Shown piece after piece: positions 1 through 11,400 of a DNA stretch of 64,000 bases. Below the pieces are notes generated by a model. The model made no database searches, was not told where the DNA came from, and saw only the letters and a list, made by a program, of their open reading frames with translations. Position 1 is the first letter of the stretch. Every line of letters begins with the position of its first letter. Position numbers and translations under genes: made by a program. The DNA comes from Halichondria panicea. Its lineage: Eukaryota; Porifera; Demospongiae; Suberitida; Halichondriidae. The DNA lies in the NCBI RefSeq assembly GCF_963675165.1, contig NC_087383.1:5558839-5622838 (forward strand). Direction: 5' to 3'.

Positions 1-452
1 ATTGCTAAAACGTGTAAGCGTGCTGGTTATAACTGCTAAAATAGATATAGACCTTTAAATATGAGTGAGTTGCACAGACTGAGCATATTTGCTTGTGGTA
101 TATATGCACTGTGTGTAGAAATAGGCCATCAGCTTGGCCTAGCCGGACCACGCCCATCTACAGCTTTAGCTTGTTGACACAGCCTTGATTAAACCCTGGG
201 TAAAGAGGATATTACACAAGGGTACTTCCGTTACCAATTCCTCTTCCTCTTCATCTATGCTTTAACTTAGCCTGCACGGCTGTGTACTTGTGTAAACTGT
301 ACTGACCTGGAGGCTAAGGTACAGGCCTGTATTGTCTGGGCCAGGTTTGTGGCGGTAGTATCTGATAATGGGGATGGGTCTATCTAGGTGGCAAGCACAA
401 ACAATCTAATTTTGGTTCCACCAGGCATTACTTAGTCAAAATAGATAGATAG

Positions 453-548
<96 letters not shown>

Positions 549-778
549 GCTCTCTAAAGTACATTTGGCTTGCAGAGCAGATGTTGATTTGAATGCAAAT
601 TAGTTCACAGTGAAAATATACATTGTTATTACTAAACGTCATATACAAACGTTAAAGCTAACATCTTATGTTATTATGGGGGTGCAGTGCTATATAGTTA
701 AAAGTACTAACACTATGCATAAAGCCGGCGCCTATAATAGTATATACTGACAGTCCACTCAATAAGCCATGCACTCAC
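1..778. other. Left-edge stretch, intron of ACSBG-type gene
   Basis: No coding exon could be recognised here. The next ACSBG exon should lie to the left because the exon ending at 779 finishes with a good donor (GTGAGT on the minus strand). The stretch holds a long TG dinucleotide run and otherwise AT-rich sequence. Confidence 0.5.
455..546. repeat. (TG)n microsatellite
   Basis: About 46 uninterrupted TG units. It lies in the presumed ACSBG intron. Its six-frame reading gives a spurious poly-(Thr-His) ORF. Confidence 0.95.
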
Positions 779-3185
779 CCGGCCATGATGGCAGCCAGAC
801 AGCTGATGTGCCACTCGGGAGAGTTGAAGCCAAGGATACACACACCGTGATGAGGTTCTAGTCCGAGCTGTGTATGTGTGTGTAGTTTTTTTTTTATATA
901 TTTCGACCTGACTATGTTTGTGGATACCCTTGAGCAGCGTACCACAAACTGTTTTGATAACACACGGAGTCCATTGAAGCTATAATGGACAAACACTCAG
1001 TCACACAATGGCCTCTATAGAGGAGCTACAAATGCTCTCATGCACTAACTTACAGTGGGAATTAACACTCTACAAAAGTGACTGCCCAAAAATAATAATG
1101 TACACAACCTCTCTACATGCATAATTGTTGGTATAATCTGTTATGACGCCATTTGATCACTATACTTATATCACTAGACGGCACTGATGTGACAGCCTCT
1201 CTTATAAAGGTTTCAAGTGTCTGCCCCTAAATAGTTTTATTCCGAGGTTCCACAACCTTGGGTACTGGTTCTATTCATGAGGCTTAAACAACATTCATTG
1301 GACGACCCACACATAAGGTAAACAAACAAATACAGTAAACTAATTAACAATTGTGACAGCTACATGTGTACATGCATGCAGTTATCCCATTCTCACTGCA
1401 CATGCACCTACTTAAAACATAATTAGTATGATATAAATGCAAGAAACAGTGCCAAAACAAGCACACACACACACACGCACACACACGCACACGCACACAC
1501 GCACGCACACACACGCACACGCACACACGCACGCACACACACCCTCCCACCTCAATCATAGCCTTGGCCATACACATACACTCCTCCTGGTACTTCCTGT
1601 AAGTCCACTTCTGCCACTCCCCCTGCCTCTTAACAGCCAACGCTGTGTGCTCCCCATATGCTAACACTGTTCGTTCAAGCAAGCTGGTCACAGTCTCTGC
1701 TGGTTCAGAGGAGGCTCCACTCTCACTGAATCTGGTCTTAACTAGTTTATCCGGTTGGCTGGACCAGAAGTCTGAGTGTAGGGGTACGTGGTGACTGTGT
1801 GTGTGTGTTAGGGGGTGATCTTTAGGTCTCTGACAGTGGAACCTCTTACAATGGGCAATCATTAACAACATTATAAATGTCTCCTTTTGTACAATGGACA
1901 AAGTGACAGGAGCTATAATTTTGTATTGTGATATGTAGCCTCATCATGTCCCTAGGCTAGTAGGCTCACTCCCTGATTTGTACCTTGGTTTGTGAATGCT
2001 GAACCCGTCCTCCCCTCCGCCCAATAACCCGTCAGCCAGGTTATCAACACTGCCCATCTCTAGAGCACCACGATGCACCAGCGTTGATCTCATCAGTTCC
2101 TCTACACTGTCCTCACTGGCGCCATTACTGTGGGATAGCGTGTCCTCACTGGCACCATTACTGTGGGATAGAGTATCCTCACTGGCACCATTACTGTGGG
2201 ATAGGGTCAAGAGAGTATTATATAGTGGTTATACAATAATTGATGGTGGTGTTAGTTCCAGAAATAGTTGAGAGGTGCCTTGAATTGGGACATATTATAA
2301 AAGGTGCTACTGTGCACTTAAGTTGTAATTATGCTCACATCAAATGCACCAATAAGCAGTGCACTTCCTCTTATGGCTACCCTTGAAGAAGGACGACAGT
2401 GATACATACATCATCAACAAAAACCACCGGGAATAGTGGGCAAAACTTACTCCCCTGTAATTATAAGGGGGTGGTTCCACTATACACCTCTGATAAAGGA
2501 CTCTCACTCTGAAAGCAGGATTATAATTGTTGGCATTGCCTTTAGAAAGGACAACCTCGATCCATACATACAATGTATGTAAGCTCAATGACATTGCCAC
2601 CAGCTAGTGCCCTCAGTAATTACAGTTTAACTAAAATAATGTGTATAGTGACAATACGCATATTTGTGCCACAACAGAAACAATACAGTCATGGGCCAAA
2701 CTATTGTTACAGTAGCACATGACAATCAATCAATGCACTGTTATTCATTTCAATAGGCTACGTACATGCTTTATAGAGGTGCTCAATTTAAGGAAAACAA
2801 AAGCTATAGCATTGGACCCCTGAGAGGTTGATTACCACTTGACATGCTAAATGCTAGCACAGTTCCACATAAGATGGGGTAAAAGCATGTTACAATTGTG
2901 CTAACATGCACGCACCTACTCGCCAAATTTTCGAGGGCCATAAAAATTATTATTTCATTTGCATTACCGGCCAAATTCACAACTATAATGTTCGATTTTC
3001 AGGTCAATCTGCAATTATGTGCCTCGAAAATTTGGTGCTATACAATATTTTGTTCACACTAGTCAAAGTTAACTATTAGTACATTACAACGCTGACCTCT
3101 GATTCAACTGGTCCTCAGACTTGCTGAGCTCATTCTCTGCTGTTGCAGAGTCATCCATTGGTGAGGTGGAGCTGTCTTCAGCCAT
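779..3185 (-). CDS. ACSBG: Long-chain acyl-CoA synthetase, bubblegum type (5' part, partial)
   Basis: ATP-dependent activation of long-chain fatty acids to acyl-CoA. Four coding exons on the minus strand, in order of translation: 3097-3185, 1984-2193, 1551-1794, 779-867. All junctions keep frame and use GT-AG. The start is ATG at 3183-3185, with the first residues MAEDSSTSPMDD. The N-terminus is acidic and Ser-rich, and exon 2 carries an 11-residue repeat (TLSHSNGASED). Exon 3 has the family pattern around WQKWTYRKYQEEC, and exon 4 reads LGFNSPEWHISCLAAIMAG, matching the ACSBG LGFNSPEW motif. The AMP-binding core, catalytic motifs and stop lie beyond the left edge. The ACSBG call is from recalled family sequence; another acyl-CoA synthetase subfamily is possible but less likely. 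Confidence 0.85.
1460..1541. repeat. CA/CG-rich simple repeat
   Basis: Alternating CA with interspersed CG, immediately downstream of the donor of ACSBG exon 3. The ORFs it creates on both strands are artefacts. Confidence 0.9.
2110..2208 (-). repeat. 33-bp coding minisatellite, three units, with repeated 3' splice sites
   Basis: Three 33-bp units (2110-2142, 2143-2175, 2176-2208) differ at only a few positions. Read on the minus strand, each encodes an 11-residue acidic/Ser repeat and contains the same acceptor-like string TATCCCACAG followed by TAATGG. The outermost copy fits as acceptor of ACSBG exon 2 (exon end 2193). The same string also falls at 2160 and 2127, in the same phase. Confidence 0.85.
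2935..3055. repeat. Short inverted-repeat element (MITE-like)
   Basis: GCCAAATTTTCGAGGGCC near 2935 is mirrored by CCTCGAAAATTTGGTGC near 3023-3042. It lies in ACSBG intron 1. No coding capacity is seen. Confidence 0.5.
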
Positions 3186-3919
3186 TTCCAGTAACGGTAT
3201 TATAGATAAAGTGACTGTATTACAAGAGATCAGTAGTCTATAAATCACCTCAATTTAATAGACAGTCTTATGCAATGCAAATGCAATAATGGACTGGTAT
3301 TGTGTGTCAATTAGATTTCATACAGCTAGTCTACACGTACACACACCAGTCAATTTCAAGGTGCAGTTAGCTAGCTAGCTAGCTCTAGCAGATTCTAGCT
3401 CAAAAAACCTCATAAATAGAGGCAATTTATTAAAACACCTGTATTAAAGTGACTTTCAAGCAGCTTGATTTATCCCTGTGTAGTCTCCTCTCTCTTTCTT
3501 TGCCAGCTAGAGCGATCGAGCTATGGAGTTATTAAATTCACGTGGAGAGATCGCTCATGAATAATAGTTCGCCTGGCTTTGCACACTCTGATGGATATTG
3601 ATATTGAGAGTGGAGACAGCTTGTCTAGTGGTTCTCACTCTAACGATGAATACACATTGACGTCCCTTACCATAAAATTAATGGCCCCCATAATTATAAT
3701 ACCTGCTCAGAGGAAGTCCACACAAGTATTTCCTTGCACACTAGCTGTCTTGATCTTGTTGCAGCTAGAGGAGCTGGTCATGTGTGCATATTTATGTAAG
3801 TTGATCATGACATGAGTCTCCATCGGGTCCTGATTATTGACATTAATTTTTATAATTATTATCTGCACCGTTCAACTTTACAACAGGTCGTACTGGAGAA
3901 CTGAAGTGAGCTCGTTATA
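3186..3919. promoter_or_regulatory. Head-to-head intergenic region, probable bidirectional promoter
   Basis: The 734 bp between the ACSBG start codon (minus) and the ANAPC11 start codon (plus) must hold both 5' UTRs and promoters. I see no clear TATA box. A GCTAGCTAGCTAG tract lies near 3368-3384, and a pair of GATCGCTC/GAGCGATC-like inverted strings lies at about 3511-3556. The role is inferred only from gene orientation. Confidence 0.5.
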
Positions 3920-4465
3920 ATGAAGGTGACTGTTAAGAGCTGGTTGGCGGTGGCTGTCTGGCGATGGGTAACAAACGACAACATAGAGTGTGGTATATGT
4001 CGTCTACCGTTTGATGGATGCTGTCCTGATTGTCGTATCCCTGGAGACGACTGTCCTCTAGGTACACAGTGCATGAAGGTGTTGTCAAAAGAAGTCCGAT
4101 TTAATTACGAGCCATTAGCTATTTCTTTTGGGGATGGGAGTTATATCACATTCCTTATATTATATTCAGAGGGTCGTCTATAATAATTGTAATGATGCTA
4201 CTTATTATTTCCCAAATTCAATTTTGTGTGCCTAATTTCAACTTTCAGCTTATTGTCCATGCATACATACTGTGCGTGTTTTTTTGTGTGTATCTGATAT
4301 TTCAATGGATGTATAATTATAATTATAATTATGGATCTATTCCATACAGTTTCCGGCCACTGTCGTCATAGCTTCCACATGCACTGCATCCTGAAGTGGC
4401 TGGCAGCTCAGCAGATGCAACAACACTGTCCAATGTGCAGGCAAGAATGGAAGTTCAGCGAGTGA
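3920..4465 (+). CDS. ANAPC11: Anaphase-promoting complex subunit 11 (RING-H2)
   Basis: Catalytic RING subunit of the APC/C ubiquitin ligase; with the cullin-like APC2 it recruits the E2 in cell-cycle ubiquitination. Two exons: 3920-4061 and 4350-4465, joined in phase 1 (donor GTACAC, acceptor CATACAG), giving 85 aa; human ANAPC11 is 84 aa. The start sequence MKVTVKSWLAVAVW matches the family N-terminus. Zn-binding residues are visible in order: CGIC, CCPDC and CP in exon 1, then HCRHSFHMHC and CPMCRQEW in exon 2. The protein ends WKFSE. It is complete and intact. Confidence 0.97.
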
Positions 4466-5463
4466 CGAATAGAACATCACAAGTACAGCATACACTCTAT
4501 TACCATTATTCTATTAATGGTATCAGACAGACTCTATACATGTATACATTCTACTCCTGATTGTATATAATTATAAACACAGGGACTTGATGTGTATTGT
4601 TTTGTTCTCCATCACACGTAAATTGGCTTTGTGCATTTATAATCAGAATGGATAACGATATAAACAATGTGATGTGTCCAAATAATAAGTAAAAGAGTTG
4701 AGAATATTTATGTACAATGTATAATTAAGTACACTATTGCAGGGTTCCTCTTTTTATCTTTTTACTCCACACTCAGTGGCAGCACTAGTTCCAGAAGCTC
4801 AGGGACCAGTTAACCTTTGACCCCACTATCAGTAACTGTGGTGCATCCATGCATCCATCCACCCATCTCAGATCTGTAGCATGTGAGAGAGCAACTCAAC
4901 CTTCTCACTGAGATTACGTAACCTCTTGCATGCTGCACATGTGTGTGTGTGTGGGGGGGGGGGGGGGGAGCTGTTTGTTTAGGGTGTGTACAAAACAATA
5001 TAATTATTTGCATACTCCAAATGAAGGTGAACCTATTGACCATCATAACCTAAAGTGTAATTGATTTCCGTACAGTTATACACCATTCCAAGAGCCTTGA
5101 GTCCTAACTATGCACTCCTCCCAGCTCAGCCTAAACTCTGAGTATCTCCTAACATTACTCAGTAGGTTACCACTGGACTCCAAGTCTCTGCTCCATCTTA
5201 CACTGCACTCTGCTACCTATACCATGTCCAGTGCAGTTAGCCTCGATCCCAGGCCGCTCTTTTGAAGGAGGCTACAGTGCAGTATGCTTCACATTTCAGA
5301 TTTTAGTTTGAGGACCTTAACCTTTGGACACCTTGCGCATGCGCATGTGCATACCGAACACGTGCTATTTTTGCGGCTTGGTTGTGCAATCATCCTTTCC
5401 TTACCACACGTACACGTACAGTGCAATTACATTTCACTAAAGGCGTAAAAAGTATCCGTCAAG
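4466..5463. other. ANAPC11-eEF2 spacer with eEF2 5' UTR/promoter
   Basis: No ORF with gene character. It contains a TG/G run at about 4937-4970. Upstream of the eEF2 start lies a pyrimidine tract CCTTTCCTTACC (5394-5405), a candidate 5'TOP-like element as expected for translation-factor mRNAs. The transcription start is not determined. Confidence 0.45.
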
Positions 5464-8400
5464 ATGGTGAGTTATATCTAGTAATCAGACTCTGAATTAT
5501 TGTAAATGTTACTGTCTAGTACACCTTTTACTATTGTATTTTTTTAGAGTTGGTTACATTAGAGTCTTTGTTTTATTCAGTGTTCTCTAGTTATAGTATC
5601 AATGTTTGCTGTACGTATTAGTAATTATTGTAGATTGGTTCATTTCTGTATGTTATAACCATGTCCCCCACACACACACACGTACGTGTATAGGTGAACT
5701 TCACTATAGACCAAGTAAGTGTCATGTGATAATTAGCGTTCACCGTTTAATATGACTGTCCTAACACATTCACATTTGTGCTGTCTGTACATTCGTATAG
5801 TGTATTGTATTCTTAATTAGAGTAGCTCACATTATATTTGTACATGTCACCTCGATCATCATTAATTAACAATCCTCAATCCTCACAAAAGTGCCTTAAT
5901 AATTATAACCTTTCTTTTTATCCACATAATTATAATTCCTCCCATTCCGATAATAAGAGAGGTTTATCTTTGCTATAATTAATTTTGTTTGCCTCCCTTA
6001 ACTTATGCAGGTCCGTGAAATCATGGACAAACGGGCAAACATTCGTAACATGTCCGTGATTGCTCATGTGGATCACGGCAAGTCCACTCTCACTGACTCC
6101 CTTGTCAGCAAGGCCGGAATCATCGCTGGAAGCAAAGCGGGAGAGGCGCGGTTTACTGACACCAGAAAAGATGAGCAGGAGAGATGTATCACCATCAAGT
6201 CAACGTGAGTCAGAGACGATACTGTGATCTAATTAAGGAACAACCCTGTGGCCTCTTTAATGTTACGTTACAGTAATGTTTTCACTAGACCACTAAAGTG
6301 CACAAAACCCTCAGGCCTGTGGGTTGGTTCTATGTGTAGCATGTCTGGCAAAGCCCATGCAGTGGCAAATAATTCAATTAAGAGTAGAAAAGGGCGTTTG
6401 CACTTGATTTCCTGGCACCTCTCACCACTGCAACATTGAGAACGGCATTGTTGTAATTAGAGGCATGCACCCAGACTGTACGTGGTTGTTTGTGTATTCT
6501 GTTCACCAGACTATAATTATTCAAGTATAAATGTGTAGACTACTGAATGTTGCACTGACCCTTACCCCCCCCCCCCCCCACAGTGCCATCACCCTCTACT
6601 ACGAGTTGTCTGAGAAGGACATGTCCTTTATCACTCAAGAAACGGACGGCACTGGTTTCCTCATCAATCTCATCGATTCCCCCGGACACGTTGATTTCTC
6701 CAGTGAGGTTACAGCTGCCCTGCGTGTGACCGACGGAGCTCTGGTTGTGGTGGACTCAGTGAGCGGTGAGTGTGGGTGGGCTGTGTGTCGTAGGTTTTAT
6801 TATTAAGAGGTTAAAATGAACAGCAAAAGAAAAATTGACTGAAGAAAGAATTTAACTTTTTATATTGGTGTTCTGACACAGTTTGTAGTGCTAGTCATCT
6901 GGACCCATGTACTGACAACACGTACCACCCTTCTTGGGTAGTCAGTGATGTACAGAGAGTAGCTATAGTTACAAAAAGCACTCTGTGTGCCACACTTCAA
7001 TGTGTTCTCACATCCTGTTACATTCTGTACATATGAATATCGTTAACAAGAGGTCGACCCAGTAGTCACATGCACGTGTGTGCTGCTCTTGTGTAACACA
7101 TGTATAGGGTCACCAACTTCCTCTGATTCCTCAAACACAGGCTAGGCCAGCATACACTTTTAGGGTTATATAAATCATATACTGTATGTCATTTATCTTT
7201 GGTTTAGAAATTGTCTGTTATTCAGTGTGTGGCCTAGGGTATTAATAATTATTTTGAAGAAACATGCGAGCACTGTTCTTGTAGAGACTTATTTAATCCA
7301 GTGTCCCCTTCACACACACACACACACAGGTGTGTGCGTACAGACAGAGACAGTTTTACGTCAAGCCATTGCTGAGAGGATCCGACCAGTAGCTTTTCTC
7401 AACAAGATGGACCGTGCCTTGCTTGAGCTTCAACTCGAACAAGAAGATCTCTACCAAACCTTTCAAAGAATCATCGAGAGTTTAAACGTCATTGTGGCCA
7501 CTTACGCTGACGAGGATGGACCAATGGGAAACATTCAGGCAAGGAGAAATGGTAGTGTCTATGAGCAAGGAGAGGTGGTAGTGTTAGTGTCTATTAGCAA
7601 CAATAGACTGTGTATTGGGGCTGTATTGTATATTGTATGTGCATTAATTGTAGTGTCTATGGTGTAATATTATGTCATAACATGTAGGTTGCCATTGTTC
7701 CTGTGTGAGGCTATTGTGGAGCGCCTTAGGCAGAGCCAGTGTAATGTTAATAACATGTACACGCACACTAGGTGGACCCATCCAGAGGTACTGTGGGATT
7801 TGGATCAGGGCTTCATGGTTGGGCTTTCACGCTCAAACAGTTTGCCGAGATCTACGCTGACAAATTCAAGATTGAAGTACCCAAACTCATGAAGAGGCTG
7901 TGGGGAGATCAGTTCTTCAACGCCAAGGTGAGGGTGTTGGGCTGATACACTTGTGATGGTGCTGGGCTGATACATGTATGCTTGTGAGGACTTGCAGTTC
8001 TAACTTGGGTGCCCCTAAAACTGTGTTTGCCAAGTCCATATACATGTACAAGTCAATTAAAATTACAATAAAAATTTTTAAAGCAATGGCCTCATCAGGC
8101 AGGAGGTATTTAGAGTTCTGAGAGGTACCTTTTGTTTGGATCGAATAATTTCAGAATTTGTTTGTATAGGATTCATAATAATAATAACTATAATTATACT
8201 GTGATATGATTGGTCGCCACAGGAGAAGAAATGGAACAAAGTAGGGGGAGAGGGTTATGTGAGAGGTTTCTGTCAGTTTATCCTGGACCCTATATTCAAG
8301 GTGAGCAAGACTGACAAAATGTCAACAACAACAATTATTATTATTGATTTTTGTTCATAAATTGTATTTTGTAGTTCAAAAATTGCCGTATAAAATCATA

Positions 8401-11400
8401 TTTAACCGAGTCTGGCTCTCAATTTTAGTTAGCTGCGTATAGTGAACCAACAAATTGATTTGCCCAATATATATATGTGTGTATGTAGATGTAACAAGAG
8501 GAGCACTTAATCTCTGTGTATTATGTATTATATAATAATTACTGTTTTTGCAAATAAAGCCTTCCATATTTTACAAAACGTCACAACCATTGCATAAGTA
8601 CTGTACATTACTAGAGCTCTAATTGGTGCACGTTGCTCTTCTGTTACAGTTGTAGTACGAGCTATCGTATCGTTGTCTAATTTGTGCGTTTCAACTGCTA
8701 GGTTTTCAGCGCCATCATGGGCTTCAAGAAAGAGGAGACTGCCAAGCTCCTTGTCAAGCTCAACATCAAACTAGACGCAGATGACAGGGAGAAAGAGGGG
8801 AAACCCCTTCTCAAGGTGGGTGTGGTTAGATGCGGTGAGAAAATATGGTGTCATCGTCAAAACAATTACACCTTGCATGGCAATGAAAAACTATATCATT
8901 AATTTTCATGTGCCTGCGTAGAAATTGATAAAAATTTACAACTGTCACGTTGTTTCTCATTTTTTGTGCATGCAAGGAAAGTGTGTTTCTATTGTGTTGG
9001 AGCTTGCATGATTGTTCAAAGATACACGTACTGACTGTATTAATGCGCCCCACCCACAGACTGTGATGAGGAAATGGCTGCCTGCTGGAGATGCCCTCCT
9101 ACAAATGATAACCATGCATCTCCCCTCACCCATCACGGCTCAGAAATACCGTATGGAGATGCTGTACGAGGGTCCCTTTGACGACCCCTGCGCCCTGGGC
9201 ATTAAGAACTGTGACCCAAAAGTAAGTGTGTGGTGGGCATCCTCGTACCCAAGTCTCCATAATTATAGCACGAGCACGTACATGATACTTATGATGCCAT
9301 ATGTGTTTACACAGAGGTAAGCCAGTTTTCAATTTCAGTTCCATCAATAGTGGAGTGGAGCATTACCTTTTAATTAGTTGTGGTCACATTATTAGCATGA
9401 ACCTGCCTGTGGCCCAAAATGCTATGAAACAGGTCACCTCTTTATTACAGCAACTGTTGGCCTAACGGTGATTGCTATAGACCAAGCTCTGCTGTGCTTT
9501 CTACACCTCACACATGCACATCACACAAACTGGTATAATGATGTTATTGGAAAAATCTACATTGTCTGAACCATGTACGTAGCTACATGTACAAGCCACA
9601 AAACGCCTAACGTAGATGATACACCCAGATATAGGAATCACATGAGCCTAAATATAATCGTCAGGATATTAAAAATCTGCAAACAAAGAGAGGCAGAAGA
9701 AGCATCCTCAGTTCCTAGATCCTCACAATGGAAAAGATAAAATAATGTTGTCACATGGGTTACATTTTGCCTGTCTAAATTACCCAATAAAATGTTGAAG
9801 TACTTTATAGTAAGTACAAAAAAATAGTTTCAGCTTGCTTTTCAACTGCTTGTTTTGTGGTGATTATTGACAGTCAAACCTTGGACTCTGCAAGTATGGG
9901 AGTGGTCCCGCCTTTCCTCGAGCTATCCACAAGTCGGGAAATTAAAGGAACCGAAACTTGTGGACTAGCAATAACGGGATTGGTGCTCCTCTGAAGACCG
10001 GAAAAAACTTAACTGTCAATTGAATGTCCTTATAAAATCAAGTGTGCATTCTGTTTGAGTCAATTTTATGCTTCAGCGGGCGCGGTTCCATCCAACCCAG
10101 TTAGCCTTGTGCTTACTACTCCCCTTCCAAACACACACCATACAGGCTCCCCTCATGATGTACATCAGTAAGATGGTACCCACCACTGACAAGGGACGTT
10201 TCTATGCCTTCGGACGTGTGTTCTCTGGTACCGTGTCAACAGGAATGAAGACTCGTATCATGGGACCCAACTTTGTGCTAGGAAAGAAGGATGACCTCTA
10301 CATTAAGCCCATCCAGAGGTATAGTGGACTCGATTATTATTTAATTTGAGACCAACCATTTTGAGTGTCGTGTATAATTGACAGGTTGAGCTGGCAATGA
10401 TGACGAATACTTTATGTGTATGAAAGCTTTTGTTAGCTTCTGATTTCACAACAGTTTCAACCTTGTCTGAGTCAGCCGATATTGTCACAAAGTGCCCAGA
10501 AAAGTGTTCGGGATAATAGCCAATAAATTAATACATACTTATTACTTTTCTTCAAATGTACTATACACAGCTTGATTATTGTAATGTTCTGAGGAAAACT
10601 GCCCGTATTACAATACTCAGGCACTTCGTTACCCCTCCACACATACCACACAGGACAGTGTTGATGATGGGCCGCTACATTGAGCCTATTGATGATGTGC
10701 CCTGCGGTAACATCGTTGGCCTTGTGGGCGTCGACCAATACCTCGTTAAAACTGGGACTATCTCCACATATGACCAGGCTCACAATCTCAAGGTGCGTGT
10801 CTGTCTGTGTGTGAGGGAAAACGTTTTGAAAGCTACATATATAATTGACAGGTCGAGTTGACGATGATGACGAATACTTTATGTGTATGAAAGCTTTTGT
10901 TAGCTTCTGATTTCACAACAGTTTCAGCCTTGTCTGAGTCAGCCGATATTAGCCCAGAAAAGTGTCTGGGGATAATCGAAAATCTATGTTGTATATAGGG
11001 TACGTAGTTCCTCAATTTCAGTGTCAATCCTCTTGTAGGATCATTATAGCCATTGGTTTGATTTGCAAGAGACAAGTGCATGCATGATTACAATTCATTT
11101 TCATGAATCCATCTACAGGTCATGAAATTCAGTGTGTCTCCTGTGGTTCGTGTTGCTGTGGAAGCCAAGAATCCGAGTGACCTCCCCAAGCTAGTGGAGG
11201 GCCTCAAACGATTGGCCAAGTCCGATCCTATGGTCTTGTGTATCATTGAGGAGAGTGGAGAGCATATCGTTGCAGGTGTGTGGGTGTAGAGGGGGGAGCT
11301 AGGGTGGGAATACTCTAACTGCCATTCAAGCATTCATTTTGTGTACATGTACTAACTTGGTGTGATCTCACAACGTTCATTTTTCTGTTCTGTCCCACAC

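Noticed and set aside
436..648. 70-codon ORF with a long Thr-His run
   Set aside because: It is the translated (TG)n microsatellite; no gene features.
1764..1771. Acceptor CTCAG at 1771 for ACSBG exon 3
   Set aside because: It gives the wrong phase and an early stop; the acceptor CACAG at 1794 restores the frame.
3579..3815. 78-codon plus-strand ORF upstream of ANAPC11
   Set aside because: It overlaps the expected 5' region of ANAPC11, has no recognisable domain and has no supported splice link to the ANAPC11 start.
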